Shown here: piece by piece, positions 14,001-27,350 of the stretch
How the letters are laid out: each line of letters opens with the position of its first letter
Numbering within the stretch: the first letter of the stretch is position 1
Assembly: GCA_003991915.1 (NCBI GenBank)
Contig: RQTK01000109.1
Location: 686,407 to 750,406 of the forward strand
Source of the DNA: Elysia chlorotica
Taxonomy: Eukaryota > Mollusca > Gastropoda > Plakobranchidae
Length of the DNA: 64,000 nucleotides
Reading direction: 5' to 3'
Position numbers and translations under genes: made by a program
Notes under the pieces: model-generated
The model's database searches: none
What the model was told of the DNA's origin: nothing
The model's input: the letters and a program-made list of their open reading frames with translations, nothing else

Positions 14001-17000
14001 AACAAAGCTATGGGATTCCCTGATGGACAAATCGCGTAATTGCCGCTATAGTGGTACACTATTTACCAAAGTTTTTACAGAAAAGAACCGCAAGTGAACG
14101 ATAATTTACAAATATAACTTTTGATTAGAGACTCGGCCAACCCCAGTGCCACGAAACGTAGGGGGGCACTTAAGAGACGTTAAAAACGTGAATGGGGCCT
14201 GTTAACGACTGGGCTAACTGGGCGTTATTGCCGAAAAATGGGAGCAAGTACTGAGCGATCGACGGGACACCCAATGTTTACCTGAATACAGTCAAATACA
14301 TATTTTTTCGACCAGATACGGACGTACTCGGGAGGTCCAATACGTACTAAATACGTATTATACGTAGTGGTTGGCAGCTATGCTCTAGTCTCAATATCAG
14401 GGTCAAGAAAAATAGGACTTTTAAAGGATCCCATTCTTGGACAAGATGTGCCTTTTAAGTTGAAAGTGAAATGAAAGGTCGTTGAAAATAAAAAAAAAAA
14501 TAATCTTTGAGGAGTTCGTTCTTTAGCCATAAAAAAGCCATTACTGGCATTCCTATACACATTGATTTGTAAGTAATAGCACAACAAAAAAGATGTTAAC
14601 CAATCAAGGAGTTATTAATATGCCTTGAGCATACAAAAGACTGGTTGCAATAATGGCCACGTCCGATCTGCTCATCAAATATTTAAGTACCACTCTTGCA
14701 TAAGTGAGCTATGTCCAACCTCAGCAGCAAGGCTATATTTTATGGGTTGCCAAACAGAATGCATGAGTACCCGGACACATCTCAGCAGGTCACATTGTAC
14801 TGACACCAACTCAAATCTACAAAAATCTATCTCCGCTCATGGGTTTTGACCGGGGTCTTCCATTTGGTAGATCAATGCTCTAGAACTTGCATTAGTCCCC
14901 ACACAAACACTCATATGAAAGCAAAACAATGTTTGCTGTACAACTATGATTCTCACAACTGAGAGAAAACCATGTACATCAGGAGAGGAGTCAGATCTAG
15001 CCGCTAAAAAAAACTGATTATATACTTTATCTCCTAGTCTTAAGGCTCACAACCAAAGGATAAAAGAGAAACTAGTCAATCGATCTTCCACCATATTTTC
15101 TGCAGCGGTTTCAACCACACTGATTATATGCGTGAGCAACCTCCAACAATATTAAACAAAAGGCCTAACACAAACAAATTCTGGGTACGTGAAAAGAACT
15201 TGAATTGGAAAAATATTTTTATACAGCGTGTTCTTGGGCGGATTTTAATGCAATGAGCTAGTTCTTAGACCATTTTTATTAAAAACAAAAAGAAAGAAAT
15301 TAGACTACTCACAACCTCAGACTCTGATCCCTCAGGAGCTGGAATCAAAAAAAGGGGGAAAAAATTACAACCATACACAAAATATTGCACAAGTTGCTGT
15401 GCACAGCTTTGCGTGTATTTTTCAAGGCCTTTTACAAAAAGTGAGTTTCATCTAGAAAGTCTCCTTACAATATTTTAACAAGAAGTATTCTGCAATAACA
15501 TCAATAAGAAAACACATCACTTCAAATTTCAAGTTTTTTTGTATAAAAGGAACAATACATGGTATAATTCATCACCAATTTAAAAAAAGCATTAAGTAAT
15601 AAGTAATACCTAGGAAGTGTTTTAAAAAAAATTACATCATTAACAATAGATCGAATTCTTTGTGGCAAGACTTAAATGAAAGGGTTTTGGGATCACTATA
15701 TAGAAAAAGTTCAATTCACCGCACCCCTTCAAAACTGATAAAAACTATAAACATTGATAGAAGTATCTTTAATATAAAGCAACTTTGAACAAGATTGATA
15801 GCCAGAACTGCAGTTTATGCTATGTCTTTTGCTCCTAGGAGCATTCGCGACTTAATATTGATTTTTGGACAATCAGCTCACTGCTCGCATACATTTGGCC
15901 CATAAGACAGCGGAGTCCTTCCAGTAATTGTAGGTATGTTTAAACCTTTCTGCATTTTAATTTTTAACTTGTTTTCTTACCTTCTGGTGGATTAAAGAAG
16001 TTGAAAAATGAATCGGCCTGAACTTGTTTTGTTACAGTCCTGGTCAGTCCACGTCCTTTGTGCTTCTGCTTCTTCTTAATTTGTTTAACAGTGACATTCT
16101 TCCCCTTATTCCAGTTAATTGTGCATCTGCAATTAAAAGTTTGTTGTTAAGCCCGTTTCCTTTATCTAACAGCAATCATAACATGATATAAACAGCTTAT
16201 GATGAAATAATTCACAGAAACAACAATATACAAGGTGACATTAAAAAGATTCTATCTACATTTTTTTAGGGTTTTTTAAACATGAATCATGTTTCTTATA
16301 TTTTATATTCAGGCTACCAACCTCGACCGTAATTTTTTAGATTTTTCCCTTCAGAACCATTTCATGCTATTAGCCGTGGTTTAACCAAAACTGCACTTAG
16401 AACCTTTTTAATGTCACCTCACAAATAATAGCAGTAGTGATGGGTTAAACAAGTAATGGTAAATGTATGAGAAATAGAGCTTTAAGTGGTGAATTTAATA
16501 GCAATGGTACCTAAATCGGGGTTAATAAAGGTCGAGGACGGTACAGTGCTAAAAGAGTCAAATGCGATTATAAAACGCTGGCAAAAATACTGCAAAGCTA
16601 TGTTCAGAGCTGCCAACCTAGTCCATGTGGAAAGTGTACTATCCAGTCTCAAAAGGTGTATTTTCAAATGAAAAGGTGTATTCCTGGATGTCAGCATAAA
16701 AAAAAAACTGCAACAGACAGGGCTTAAATCAGAATTTGCTTTAATGTACAACAGTCGATTTTTCTTTCAATCATAACCCCTCTCCCATCTGACCATATGA
16801 AATAAATGATTGTGAAAGATTTGGGTAGAGAAAACATGGGGTGCATATTCTTCCATTTGTGTTTTATGCTTCTATCTGTCTTTGTTTCTCAAAATAATTC
16901 ATTTTTTTATGAATTTTTTTCTGAGCCAATTGGTTTCCTTGAAGCCAACGCATTCATGGATGAAAGACACAGGTATACTTGTAAATATTGGCGCCGGCAA

Positions 17001-20000
17001 TGGTAATACTCTTATTTTTTAAAGAAATGCCGTAAGGAGGTTATCAGTCTCAGTTATATTGAAGCTACTGACAACTTCAAAGTCACATAACTTTTTTATT
17101 TGATGAAGATGAATAAAAAAATTTTTTACCACATATTGCCAAGGAATTCCCGATTATTCAGAGGTGAAAACGAAAAAAATTGGGTGTCATTAATTAGATG
17201 TAGGCAATTAAAAAGAAGTATCCTATATGAAACTGAAAAACCAAGAGGCTGTTTTAAAACCTTTCTAACTGCCTTGGTTTTTAACGATTGTTGCACAAAA
17301 AAGAACTGAATAAAAAAGGAGATCTGATAAACACTAAGAGATAAAATTATTCAATAAGCGCTGATGACAACATGTCTAAACTGCGGTTTGAAGTAGAGTT
17401 AATTTGTTTAATTTGATTTACGACCATTACGATTATGATGCTAAATTTACGACTATGCACAGCAAAATGTTTTGCACTTTATTGGCACTTCACTTTAGGA
17501 AAATCTGTTTGAAATAGTGCTAGCCCTTTAAGTGTAACCTACTGTATATGTCAAAACAAATTTTTGTAGAGCAATTTTTAAGGCAATTTCTATTTAATTA
17601 TAAGCATTTATTCTTTTTTTAACACACAAGCTATATGTCCGCAATAGGTTTAGTCTTACCCTGTGCATTTAATAATCTCAGGCCCTTCGTATGAAAAAGG
17701 CTCCTCAGGATCAGGTTCATAGCGCATTTCGTATCTCTTAGTAAGTACCGTCTCAGTGAAGAACTCATTTGGCTCAAAGTGAAACTCTAATGTGAAACCC
17801 TGAAAGAAAAAGAACAATACAAAACCAACATAAGAGACATAAGTTTTTCTTTATAAGTAAACCGTCTCAGTGAAGAACTCATTTGGCTCAAAGTGAAACT
17901 CTAATGTGAAACCCTGAAAGAAAAAGAACAATACAAAACCAACATAAGAGACATAAGTTTTTCTTTTAAGGCAAACAGGTAACCACATGAAGGATATTAG
18001 CCAGTTCAATGTGACAACTTTCCTTCATCTTTCCTAAAATAAGCATTATGAGCAAAAGAAGTTTTGAGGGGAAATATTGCATAAATGACTCTTTATGTGT
18101 AATGCCATTATCAGTTCAGAGGCACTGAAATATATGTATATATCTATATATGCAAGTTTGATAAGGTTAACAGTTTTGTGAGAGGTGACATAGCAGAGAT
18201 CACAATAAAAAAATTTAAACCGCTGAACTTTATCGTATAACTTGAACGTATTTAAAGCAGCTCATCAAATCGTCACACTTGTAAACCCAAACCAATGTTC
18301 TAATAAGCTTGTTTTAATAACGCAGTAAACAAATAATGAAGTATGCCAAGAGACATTTAATCCACCTACTCATTTCAGTCATCCTGTTTAATCTCATTTC
18401 TGACTTATTATACAACATCAAGGTTGTAAGACGTTAAGACCTGTACATGTTATTGACATGTCTAATGCTTTCAAATATAGCTTTTAACTACTGTCTGTCT
18501 GTCTATATATATATAAGGAATGGCTCATATATATGTGTGTATGAGGCAGTCTGAAAAAAAGTCACTTGTCGCAAAATATAGTTTCGAGATACAGCCCGAA
18601 AAGACCAAAATTGAGTTAACACTACTGTGACATAGGTACTCTCTGCCACCGCCTAGTACTGGCACTATATTAATAAACCCTATAGTGTTATATATCGTTT
18701 TCTCTATCGGAATATGCAATTTTTTCAGGATCGTCCGCAGCCGTGTACATTATCTGAGGAAAACTGTGATTCTTGCATAGTTAAAATTGTTTATTGCTGG
18801 TGAGAAAAGCTAACTGATGGAAATTTTAAAAACTGTGTTACTTCTTGAACAGTTTTGACAAGATTCTCTGTATTAAAAATAAAACATTGTGTCAAAGGAA
18901 ATAATAAGGGGGGGTTAAGGGAACACTAATAAATGTTTCTACATGTAAACAAAAAAAACAAAAACAAAAACATAATAAAACCATACCACTGGTGAGGTCT
19001 CGTGTATGACAACTTGAATATCTTGTAGGTGTGTCAAGATAGGCTCATCATGCTCCTGCAAACATGTTAAGTATAAAGTTTAAAATCAATGGTATTTTGT
19101 GATAAGTTATGGTGTTTAGAACAGGCTTGTCTTATACTTGTGAAAAGAAAAAAAAAAAGCTCATGCGTTTTTGACATAGAAGATGAGGAAAAGCAACAAA
19201 GAAGACTTTTCCGTAGAAAGGGATCTCTATTCATTTGTAAGACGCAAATAATACCAAGTAAGGGTATAACAACATCTTATATAACTGGCAAATATTTCCA
19301 ACTGCAAAAAAATTCAACTTCCTAGGACATAATAATTTGGTGATTTAGCTACAATACAAAAGGAAAAGAAAAATCACCTGAACCATTTCAGACAGCATGT
19401 CAACGTTCTTGAATATAGTGAGCCAAAAGCTGGGGATTCCCTTCACTTCTAAACAAATTGAATAGAAATTATAGGACACAAAATCAAGTAATCTTTTAAA
19501 AGCTAAGAACAGCAAACAAGGCAATGAAATGTCTCATTAGGGTCTCTTCACATTAAAAGTTGCATTGCTGTGAAAAAGAATATGCTGAGAGACGAGCTTT
19601 AAAAATATTAATATTTGAAGTCATATAACGGCATATTGGGAAATTTTCCATCTACTTTTTACCCATTACATATTTTCCCAACACTCAAAAAAGGATGAAT
19701 GATGCAAATGTCTTTACACACTGCCAATGTAGAAGGAAATCTGACATACAACCATATGTAAATAAATACCTTCAAGAAAACTACAAACCTTCTTTCTTCT
19801 CCTCCACATCACCACCAGCCTCCTTTGTTTCTTCAACCTTGGCTTTATCCTTCACGTCAGCCTGTTGAGATTCGGGCTACAATGTACCCAAGCGGTAAAT
19901 CAACATACTTTGAAACAAAAAAAAAAAGGGAAAAGTAACAAAATATCCTGAATGGCAACACTTTTATTCATAGGCCTATGCCTTTGTTTCCAAAGTTTAG

Positions 20001-22821
20001 GGAATTATAAGCAGAATTTTAGCATCCATAGAAGATTTTTTTAAAAAGATCATAATATTCACCGCCAATTTAGCCTCCTCGTCCTTCTCTTCATCCTCTT
20101 CTTCTTCATCGCTAGGCCAATCACATTCTTCATCTGTTGGTTCCACTTTTGCATTCAAAATGTCTTTTCTCTGGCAATGAAAAAATATATAGGAATTTGT
20201 CAATTTGTCAAACACAAGCCGGGTAAAATGTGTGTTTATAAACGCTATAACATTATAGTTTAGCGACATGATCTGAAAAGCCAAAACACCTGAAATACCT
20301 TATTTGATGATGCAATTATAGAAAATAAAATGTATAGTTCTCAAACTTTACAATACAAATCGAATTCAAAGACATTGAACAAAAATAAAAACCACCCATT
20401 TAAAAAGCAATCTATCTTTCCAAGGGCAAGGGCAAGAGGTAGCAAACAAACTGGAAATATGATAGGAAATCAATGAGAACAGGCTGACATTAGCTTGTTG
20501 AGGCATAAGATGTGTATACAGTTGGAAGGGAAGGGAAGTTGTAGATTAAATGGTTGAGAATGTTATTTGCGCAACAGCATCTAGATTCATATTTTTTAAG
20601 GATATATTATTGATTGCTTAAAGACAAGAATTATCATTTTATTATATTCATTGCAAGTCTTTAAAAAAGTGTTTAAATAATAAGCTTACATACCTTGTCA
20701 AACAGTTGTGAATACTTTGGTGCATACTTCAGTTCAAGTGCATTGACCTCCTTGTAAAACTCTGCCTCTACATTAATGACTTCATTTTGAAGTTTTTTCA
20801 AGGCTTTAATCCGACGTTTTACTTCTTTTGGAAGGCTGTGGACAAGTACCATATTTTTCATAAAAATAAAGCAACACTATGTGGCTGTTAAGGACGTTTA
20901 GAAAATTATGCAACAAATCAAACATTTTCAACAATTGCAGAGAATCTTATACAGCAACCAATAGTTAATGAAAAAAAAATTACAATAAATACTTACCATA
21001 AAAAGCCTAAGACTTTTCAAGTCGTTTTAAAATCAAAATACTTAAGAACCACAAGGAATTCTTCTTCAGCCAAATGTAGATTTAAACAAAAATCACCTCT
21101 CCTACATTAGGCATCAGGGGTCTATGCCAAGAGAAATACTGGTGGAGTTTACGTTAGGAGTTGCAAGATTACAATCTAAACCATTTTTTTAATTACCTCA
21201 ACAATTGTGTAGGTTTTTTTTTTTTTAATGTTTCCTTGCTTTTCTTTGACTAAATTATAGAAAACAACAGGAATATGAAGAAGAAAATGTTTTAAGATTC
21301 TAACCTTTGTATATAACCTGAGGGTGTGCCAACAATAGAATTAAGTCTGTCTTGCAGGGCAGCCAGCATTCCAGGATTTTTCATCAGTTGACTCTCAATA
21401 GCTTGACTATCTCCTACATCTGCAGACAATTTATTCATTAAATAATATCTGTAAATAAAATTACTTTTAATGACTTATTTAATTGCTAATTAATCTTAAG
21501 AAACATTATATTTCAAAGGCATGTTGCCTACTTCTCAAACTCTACTCATTTTCTTAGTTTGAGAAATAATTTATATTTGAAAGAAACAAATATATATCTA
21601 AAACTTGACAAGTATTTTCGAATAGCTAACAAATTGTTCAATGGATTATCTCTTCCTAAGATTCCCCTGTAATCTCTTGTATATACATGTCTCATAGAAC
21701 ATTTTAAGTTTGGAATGTACTGTGCTTGAAAGATGTCAATAAAAGGAAAAAATACAAAAACAATATAGCTTAAGGGGTCCTTAAACTTTTAATACAAATT
21801 ATAATTAGGGTATGTATAACATTTAATTGCTATAAATGCTCACCAACATGTCTAAAAATGTGACAAGAGACCTGTATGATAATATTGGTATGGACCCATT
21901 GAATTGTAATCAAAGCCAATAGACCGTAAAAAAAAAAAAAAATAGGGTAATGTGCATACCTTTTTGAAAAGGATTTATTTTAAAGGTAAAAACCACTATG
22001 TCTCATAGCTTAATTTTTAACCATTTTCAATATATATATCAGTACCTAAATTTAAACCTATTTTAAGATGAATTTTCTCCGAAGACCTTTTAATGACATC
22101 AGTATAAATTAAAATCTAAAAGGAAGTGTGAGTGCTTATGGCAGTGTATTAACCTCCTTCATCAGCCTGATCTTCCTCCTCTTCAACCTCTTCGGGAGCT
22201 GCTGCGGGGGGACTAAGTTCAAAAGAGAGGAAATGAGATAATGATAAAAACCTAGTATAATTAGTGTGAGTAGAGTTTTAAAAAAAATGAAACTTTACCT
22301 GCACCAAAATTATCACAGAAACAGATGCCATCAGTTTAAATTATATTCTTCAAAAAGGAAACAGTTTGATCAATTAAATACAGCCACCACATTCGTGCAC
22401 CATTTCCTGTGTAACACAGTGTTGCACTTTTAAACTTTCACAAAAATGTCTCTGCAGTAATTTAAGTTTCCCAATACTAAAGGCTATTTGAAAAGCAATA
22501 GTGTGTGTCCAACAACATCCTTTTGACAGAGAAAATGAAAACATCAAATCTTCCTCTCTTACACACAGTAGCATAAATGTTGCAACAAAGCTATTGTAAA
22601 ATATCTGAGTGCTAAAAGTTAACCATCCACATATGATAGAGGCAACACAAAGTTATTTACTGATAAACTATGAAAAACAAAACAAAAAAAAACAAATGTA
22701 CCTAGCTTATAATCCACTGTAAATAATAAATATATATGTCAACTAATGGTATGCCAAGTCAAAATATCAGCAATATTTAAAAATCAATGAGACACGTTAC
22801 TCACTTTTCAGGTTCAGACAT
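5010..22821 (-). CDS. NAP1L1: Nucleosome assembly protein 1-like (NAP1L1/NAP1L4 family), 15 coding exons, 402 aa
   Basis: Histone chaperone that binds H2A-H2B, shuttles between cytoplasm and nucleus and assembles nucleosomes. Coding exons in transcript order: 22821-22805, 22212-22154, 21419-21305, 20835-20694, 20170-20063, 19876-19789, 19448-19378, 19055-18987, 17799-17660, 16126-15981, 15338-15313, 12498-12382, 11829-11806, 10698-10648, 5045-5010. All phases join, giving 1209 nt, 402 residues plus stop (human NAP1L1 is 391). Landmarks: acidic N-terminus; LPKEVKRRIKALK in the long dimerisation helix (about 64-111); acidic insert (about 120-176); NAP core with GIPSFWLTIFKNVD, LEFHFEPNEFF and DFEIGHFIRERVVPRAV; basic KKKQKHKGRG (about 287-296), a probable nuclear signal; acidic tail; final ECKQQ, a CAAX-type farnesylation motif as in vertebrate NAP1L1. 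The start is the only ATG in frame, just after a 3' splice site. NAP1L1 versus NAP1L4 orthology cannot be decided here; invertebrates usually have one gene. Confidence 0.96.
5697..5942. mobile_element. Foldback/MITE-like element in the last NAP1L intron
   Basis: CTTACCCACTG at 5697-5707 is mirrored by CAGTGGGTAAG at 5932-5942. The arms remain alignable for about 85 bp (tracts CTGTTTA and GCCATATTC appear in both arms in opposite orientation), so the unit would fold into a long imperfect hairpin. No coding capacity. A clear target-site duplication is not visible. Confidence 0.6.
9796..10038 (-). mobile_element. tRNA-derived SINE copy
   Basis: In reverse orientation it contains the B-box region GGTTCGAGCCCTGGCG, then ACCCCCTACTAGTAGGGTCG, GTGTCAGTTTAATGTGACCG, ATGGTATC and a degenerate GTTAGGTT-type tail. 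It is the same family as the element at 44801, moderately diverged, and sits in the last NAP1L intron. Confidence 0.75.
12686..14383. mobile_element. DNA-transposon-like element with terminal inverted repeats and 4-bp target duplication, non-autonomous
   Basis: GCATAGCTGCCAAC (12686-12699) and its exact reverse complement GTTGGCAGCTATGC (14370-14383) bound 1698 bp. TCTA lies directly outside both ends (12682-12685 and 14384-14387), as expected of a target-site duplication. No transposase-like frame is visible inside, so it is non-autonomous or decayed. Four-base duplications occur in a few DNA-transposon superfamilies (for example Sola1, Ginger); the superfamily cannot be named from this. The element lies in NAP1L intron 11 and its subterminal region holds TACGTA-rich repeats (14300-14370). 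Confidence 0.7.
14700..14895 (-). mobile_element. Degenerate SINE copy
   Basis: On the minus strand it carries GTTGGTGTCAGTACAATGTG followed by ACCTGCTGAGA, and ends AAAATATAGCC, matching the body of the 44801 SINE. Head and boxes are strongly diverged. Confidence 0.6.
17747..17966. repeat. Exact tandem duplication (106 bp x2) copying the 5' part of a NAP1L exon with its splice acceptor
   Basis: Bases 17747-17852 recur at 17861-17966 with no mismatch that I can see, separated by 8 bp. The unit holds the first 53 nt of NAP1L coding exon 9, its CAG acceptor and about 50 bp of upstream intron. Read in transcript direction, the extra copy comes first and offers the same acceptor (CAG at 17916-17914). 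Splicing into it would read ...FFTETVYL and then stop, because the copied exon runs into intron sequence with a TAA. Confidence 0.92.
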
Positions 22822-22835
22822 TTTCTGTACTTGAT
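22822..22835 (-). other. NAP1L 5'UTR part of the first coding exon; upstream non-coding exon not located
   Basis: Fourteen bases of leader lie between the NAP1L ATG and a 3' splice site (TCTATCTGCAG on the minus strand, CAG at 22838-22836). The transcript must therefore begin in at least one more non-coding exon at higher coordinates. A possible one lies at about 28,990-29,100: a donor AAG|GTATATG at 28990 on the minus strand with CCAAT motifs upstream near 29,170. CCAAT and GC-rich motifs near 24,350-24,400 are an alternative. Neither is proven. Confidence 0.6.
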
Positions 22836-24699
22836 CTGCAGATAGAATTTAAAGAGGCGTATTAAATTTAAATTAGTTTCCTGCAAGGTCATTAAAACAA
22901 ATTCGATATGAGCTCCCTCGGCTATATCAAAGCAGATTAACAAACAATATCTTCCCCCCCCCCAATCAAATTTTTTTTTTAACATTGAAGGAGTCAGTTT
23001 TCTCTCTCCCTCTCTCTATATGCATGGTTGCAAGTGAAAATGGGTGCTGAATCCGGAAATGGCACTTTTTAAAACCCATCAAATATCAATGCAGAAATTA
23101 TACAGAGACACTGCTAGTTACAACATTACAACTTTCCAATAACAAGGTGAAATTTACCAACTTAAAAAGAGGGTTGAAGAAAAAGAGATTGACGGACAAA
23201 GAATGAATGTAAAAGATAGGCAGTAGAAAAGCCTGATGGCAGGTTTCACAAAATTAACACAGGTTAATTTTGGATTGAGGAAAAAGTTCAGCAAAATTTT
23301 TTTTGTTTTGTTAGCTCACTTCATGCTAATTAGGTCCATAGTTGCTTTTTTATTTCATTCAGCGGAAACTTTATTATGATAATTCTGTCTCTCAGTCTAT
23401 TCCTTTCGAACAAAAATGATAAGACAGTCTAGATTTAAATCTAAACACAAAACGCTGAAAAGACCAATTTTTTTTTTATTTACGTAGCTATTTGTTGTAA
23501 AGGCTGCAAATGCATTCCAGTCCTAAATAAACATATCATAAGTAATATAAGTTTGGATAATGACAAATATTGGGGTTGAATCAGCCTAGAATAGTGATTT
23601 AGCGAATCTACCAGTGGTAAATCTAAGGCAAAGTAGATCGCCTTCTTTTCAGGTGCACAGGCTAAAAACAATTTTAACTTTTAACTTCTAAGAGCAAAAT
23701 ACAAACAGACAATACGAATCTAGACCATTTAAGGAATGTTTTATCATCAGCTTGGCTTCTAAACTGGAATAGATTTTGAATAGGACAATTGAATTGAAAA
23801 CAGCTATGGTCTTTTCGTGTCCACAGGCCATACACATTGCTTTTAGACCTTCATTGAGAGAAAATCTGCCAAAAATATCCAAGTTATGGTTTGTTTTATT
23901 TGAAAATTGGCTTCTTCTAATGGCAAATTGCAAATCAAGTCAGCCAACGTGAAGACAACAAAGACATTGGGACTTAGATCTAGGCTTAGATTCAGTAGCA
24001 CAAGTCGATTCGGATACACATCTACTGAATATAAAAAATGCTGAGTATGGCTTAAGTGGCTCCCTAACATCCCAAAAACTTCAAACAGTTCAGCGCTGCA
24101 TTAATATTGATGCTGCACAGGAATATTGCATTTTAAAGTGCAAGTGAGCAAAAAGTGGGATATATATCTAGCACATCTGAAAAAAATTTGAAAGAGATGG
24201 ATGAATCTAGGGCCAATTAAAAAGAAACAATAACAATGAAAAGTAGTAGAGCTGGAAAGAAATCATGTCTGCATCAGGTGATAATTTAAATATTCATTAC
24301 TTTGAGTTCATATTTCACGTGAATGGGTGTACTGTACAGGCTCTTAAAATATCAACCAATGAAATCATTGAGTAGTTTGGTAAATACTCCGCCTCCCAGC
24401 CACATGATGGTTATTTCACTGATCATAGCCTGAATCTAAGGAAAGGGCTGAGTAAGAAGCAATATGCCCCCTGTAGAGATCTTAGGCAACCTGGTGGATT
24501 TTAGTCCACAATTGTAGGCCTTTGGACCACTGATGTAGGAGAAGATGGTGATGAAAGCCATGCTTTTAACAATTCAGACAGGAATACCAAACACCGCCCC
24601 ACCATCATGACCATGACACAAAGACATACACATACTCTGATGTGAAACAGGTGCTGGCCACAGCATGCTGAATCCAGCTCTGTTGTCTTCGTTAAAAGT

Positions 24700-27350
24700 T
24701 TCCCTTGACCCTTCAAAAATAATTACCTCCCCTGAAATTTGAGTAAATTTCAAATCTTTTTTTGTTATTATTGTATTAACTCCAAGCTAATCATGTATTC
24801 AAGCGTTCTTTTCGTTCAGTTATAATATGTGCGCATTTCTATGTTTCCGCAAGTTACATGCAATTAAAATGTCCAAAGGAGCTAAAAAAGAAACTTGATC
24901 TATTCGTACATCAAAGGTCTCTGTAGTCGCCTTTGCCGATGCAATGGACTGTAAATACCGCAAAACAAGAAAAGCTCCGATGTTTACAAGGAAGTTTGGT
25001 ACAGAAAGATTGCATTTTATGCTTATTCCTGGACACAAAGTCACAGAGTAACAGGAAACTGGTGCCCCCTGTCGAATTTAGTCTGAAACACCTCGAAATG
25101 TAAATTCTCCTTAAATTCTTTGTCTTCAGCGCAAAACCCCGATTTCTGGACTTCTGCGTATTCTATTTATATGTATACGTCTTTCTATTTTCCAAACAAT
25201 AAGAAATTATAGACGTCTTTCCTTAAAATAGAAGCCTAAATGAATCTATATAGAAGATCGGATGCACAAGTGGGGAGATGATTTACTAAAGGAACTTGAG
25301 TTAGGTAATTTTTCAAAGCCCAATACTTATTTTTCATGCAGATTTGAATCATTGTCCAATTTAGGCCCTATACTTGTCAACAACAATATATATATATCGT
25401 ATCTAAGTAAAAATTGTATATTTGGTTCATCCATAAATCAACAAGGGCTGCACATTTAAAATTGAAAAAAACAGAAATTATATGGCAGATTTCCAAAAAT
25501 GAACCCAGAAATATCCCAATTTTGGATAGGGAAAAACGTTCAGCAATATAGTTACATTATACATCAAATTAAAGATATTTAAAAGCTGGTTCTTTTACTG
25601 TACTTAGTTTTAGCCACACGTTTTTACTTTTCGGAAAATTTGAATTTGAAGTTTGCTATATAACAATAACATCAATAATTTAATTCCTGGGTTTGATGAA
25701 GGTAGGTGAAGAGGTGTTGCATATGATTAAAATGAGTTACTTTTTAAAAAGTAAAAACATAAAATAAATTTGTTAAAATAATTATTTTAATTTCAAGATT
25801 TGAGGTTTCTTAAAATTAATAAATACATTTGCAAGATTAAAACATTGTTAAAGACCTCAAAACTAATGCGTAAAATGAGATATATTCAAACGTTAAGTTA
25901 TTTCCCTTGACCCTTAAAAATTAATTACCTCCCCTGAAATGTGAGTGATCTCAACACTTGTTTTTTTTTTTCTTAATGCGAGCTAATCATGTATATTTTT
26001 TTATATCAAAATTTTTAATTCATTCAGTTAAAATATGGGCACAATTTTACGTTTCTTCAAGTTAGTTGCAATTAATATGTACTAAAGAGCTAAAATTAGA
26101 AACTTGATCGGCCCGTATATCTAAGGCCTCTGTCGTTCATATTGTCGATATGATGCACAGGTTTAAAATTACTTATAGTACTCTAAATACCGCAAAACAA
26201 GAAGACCTCCGATGTTTACAAGGAAGTTTGATACAGAACAATTGTATTTTTTGCTTGTTCCTGGGCACAAAGTCACATAATAGCGAAAATGAAAGTCCGG
26301 AAACGCGGTTCCGATTGTCGTCGACTTAGCCGGAAGCACACCCCCTCGGAATGTAAAATCTCGTTTAATTCTTTGTCTTCAGTGCAAAATCCTGATTTCT
26401 GGACATCTGCGCATTCTATTTATATAGGCCTTTCTTGTTTTTAAACGAGAAGAGTATCTTTGGCGTCAAACTAATGCGTAAAATGAGATATATTCAAACG
26501 TTAAGTTATTTCCCTTGACCCTTAAAAATTAATTACCTCCCCTGAAATGTGAGTGACTTGTTTTCTTATTTTGTTAATGCGAGCTAATCATGTATATTTT
26601 TTTTAATTAAAAGTTTTTCAAATTCATTCTGTTAAAATATGTGCACAATTTTACGTTTCTTCAAGTTAGTTGCAATTAAGATGTCCTAAAGAGCTAAAAA
26701 AAGAAACTTGATCGGCCGTAGATCTAAGGCCTCTGTCGTTCATATTGTCGATATGATGCACAGGTTTAAAATTACTTATAGTACTCTAAATACCGCAAAA
26801 CAAGAAGACCTCCGATGTTTACAAGGAAGTTTGATACAGAACAATTGTATTTTGTGCTTGTTCCTGGGCACAAAGTCACATAATAGCGAAAATGAAACAA
26901 AGTCCGGAAACGCGGTTCCGATTGTCGTTTAGCCGGAAGCACACCCCCTCGGAATGTAATATCTCGTTTAATTCTTTGTCTTCAGTGCAAAATCCTGATT
27001 TCTGGACATCTGCGCATTCTATTTATATAGGCCTTTCTTGTTTTTAAACGAGAAGAGTATCTTTGGCGTCTTTCCTTAAAATAGAAGCCTAGATCTAGAG
27101 TAGAAGATCGGATGCACACGTCATGATAACAAAGGGTATTTTTAACAGCTCTTAGATTCTCGATGATATACTCAAGGAACTGGATTTAGACATTTTTTCA
27201 AAGCCTATTACTTGCTTTTAATGCAGCAGTATCGAATAAGGAAGAATTGTCCAATTTAGGCTTTATATTTGTCAGCAACAATAAGGTCCCTAACAATGGG
27301 ATATTTGTTTCATCCGTAAATCAACGATACGAACACATTTAAAATCGAAA
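24700..27350. repeat. Three-copy repeat, 0.6-0.8 kb units
   Basis: Copy A about 24,700-25,470, copy B 25,861-26,468, copy C 26,469-27,350. B and C are a tandem pair of about 608 bp with very high identity (both start AACTAATGCGTAAAATGAGA). A is older and diverged but colinear, including shared 3' parts of A and C. Common landmarks are TTGACCCTT near the start, ACCGCAAAACAAGAA, GATGTTTACAAGGAAGTTTG, GGGCACAAAGTCAC and TTCTTTGTCTTCAG. B and C contain GGAAACGCGGTTCCG and CCGGAAG. No convincing frame is conserved throughout. It lies upstream of NAP1L. Confidence 0.85.
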
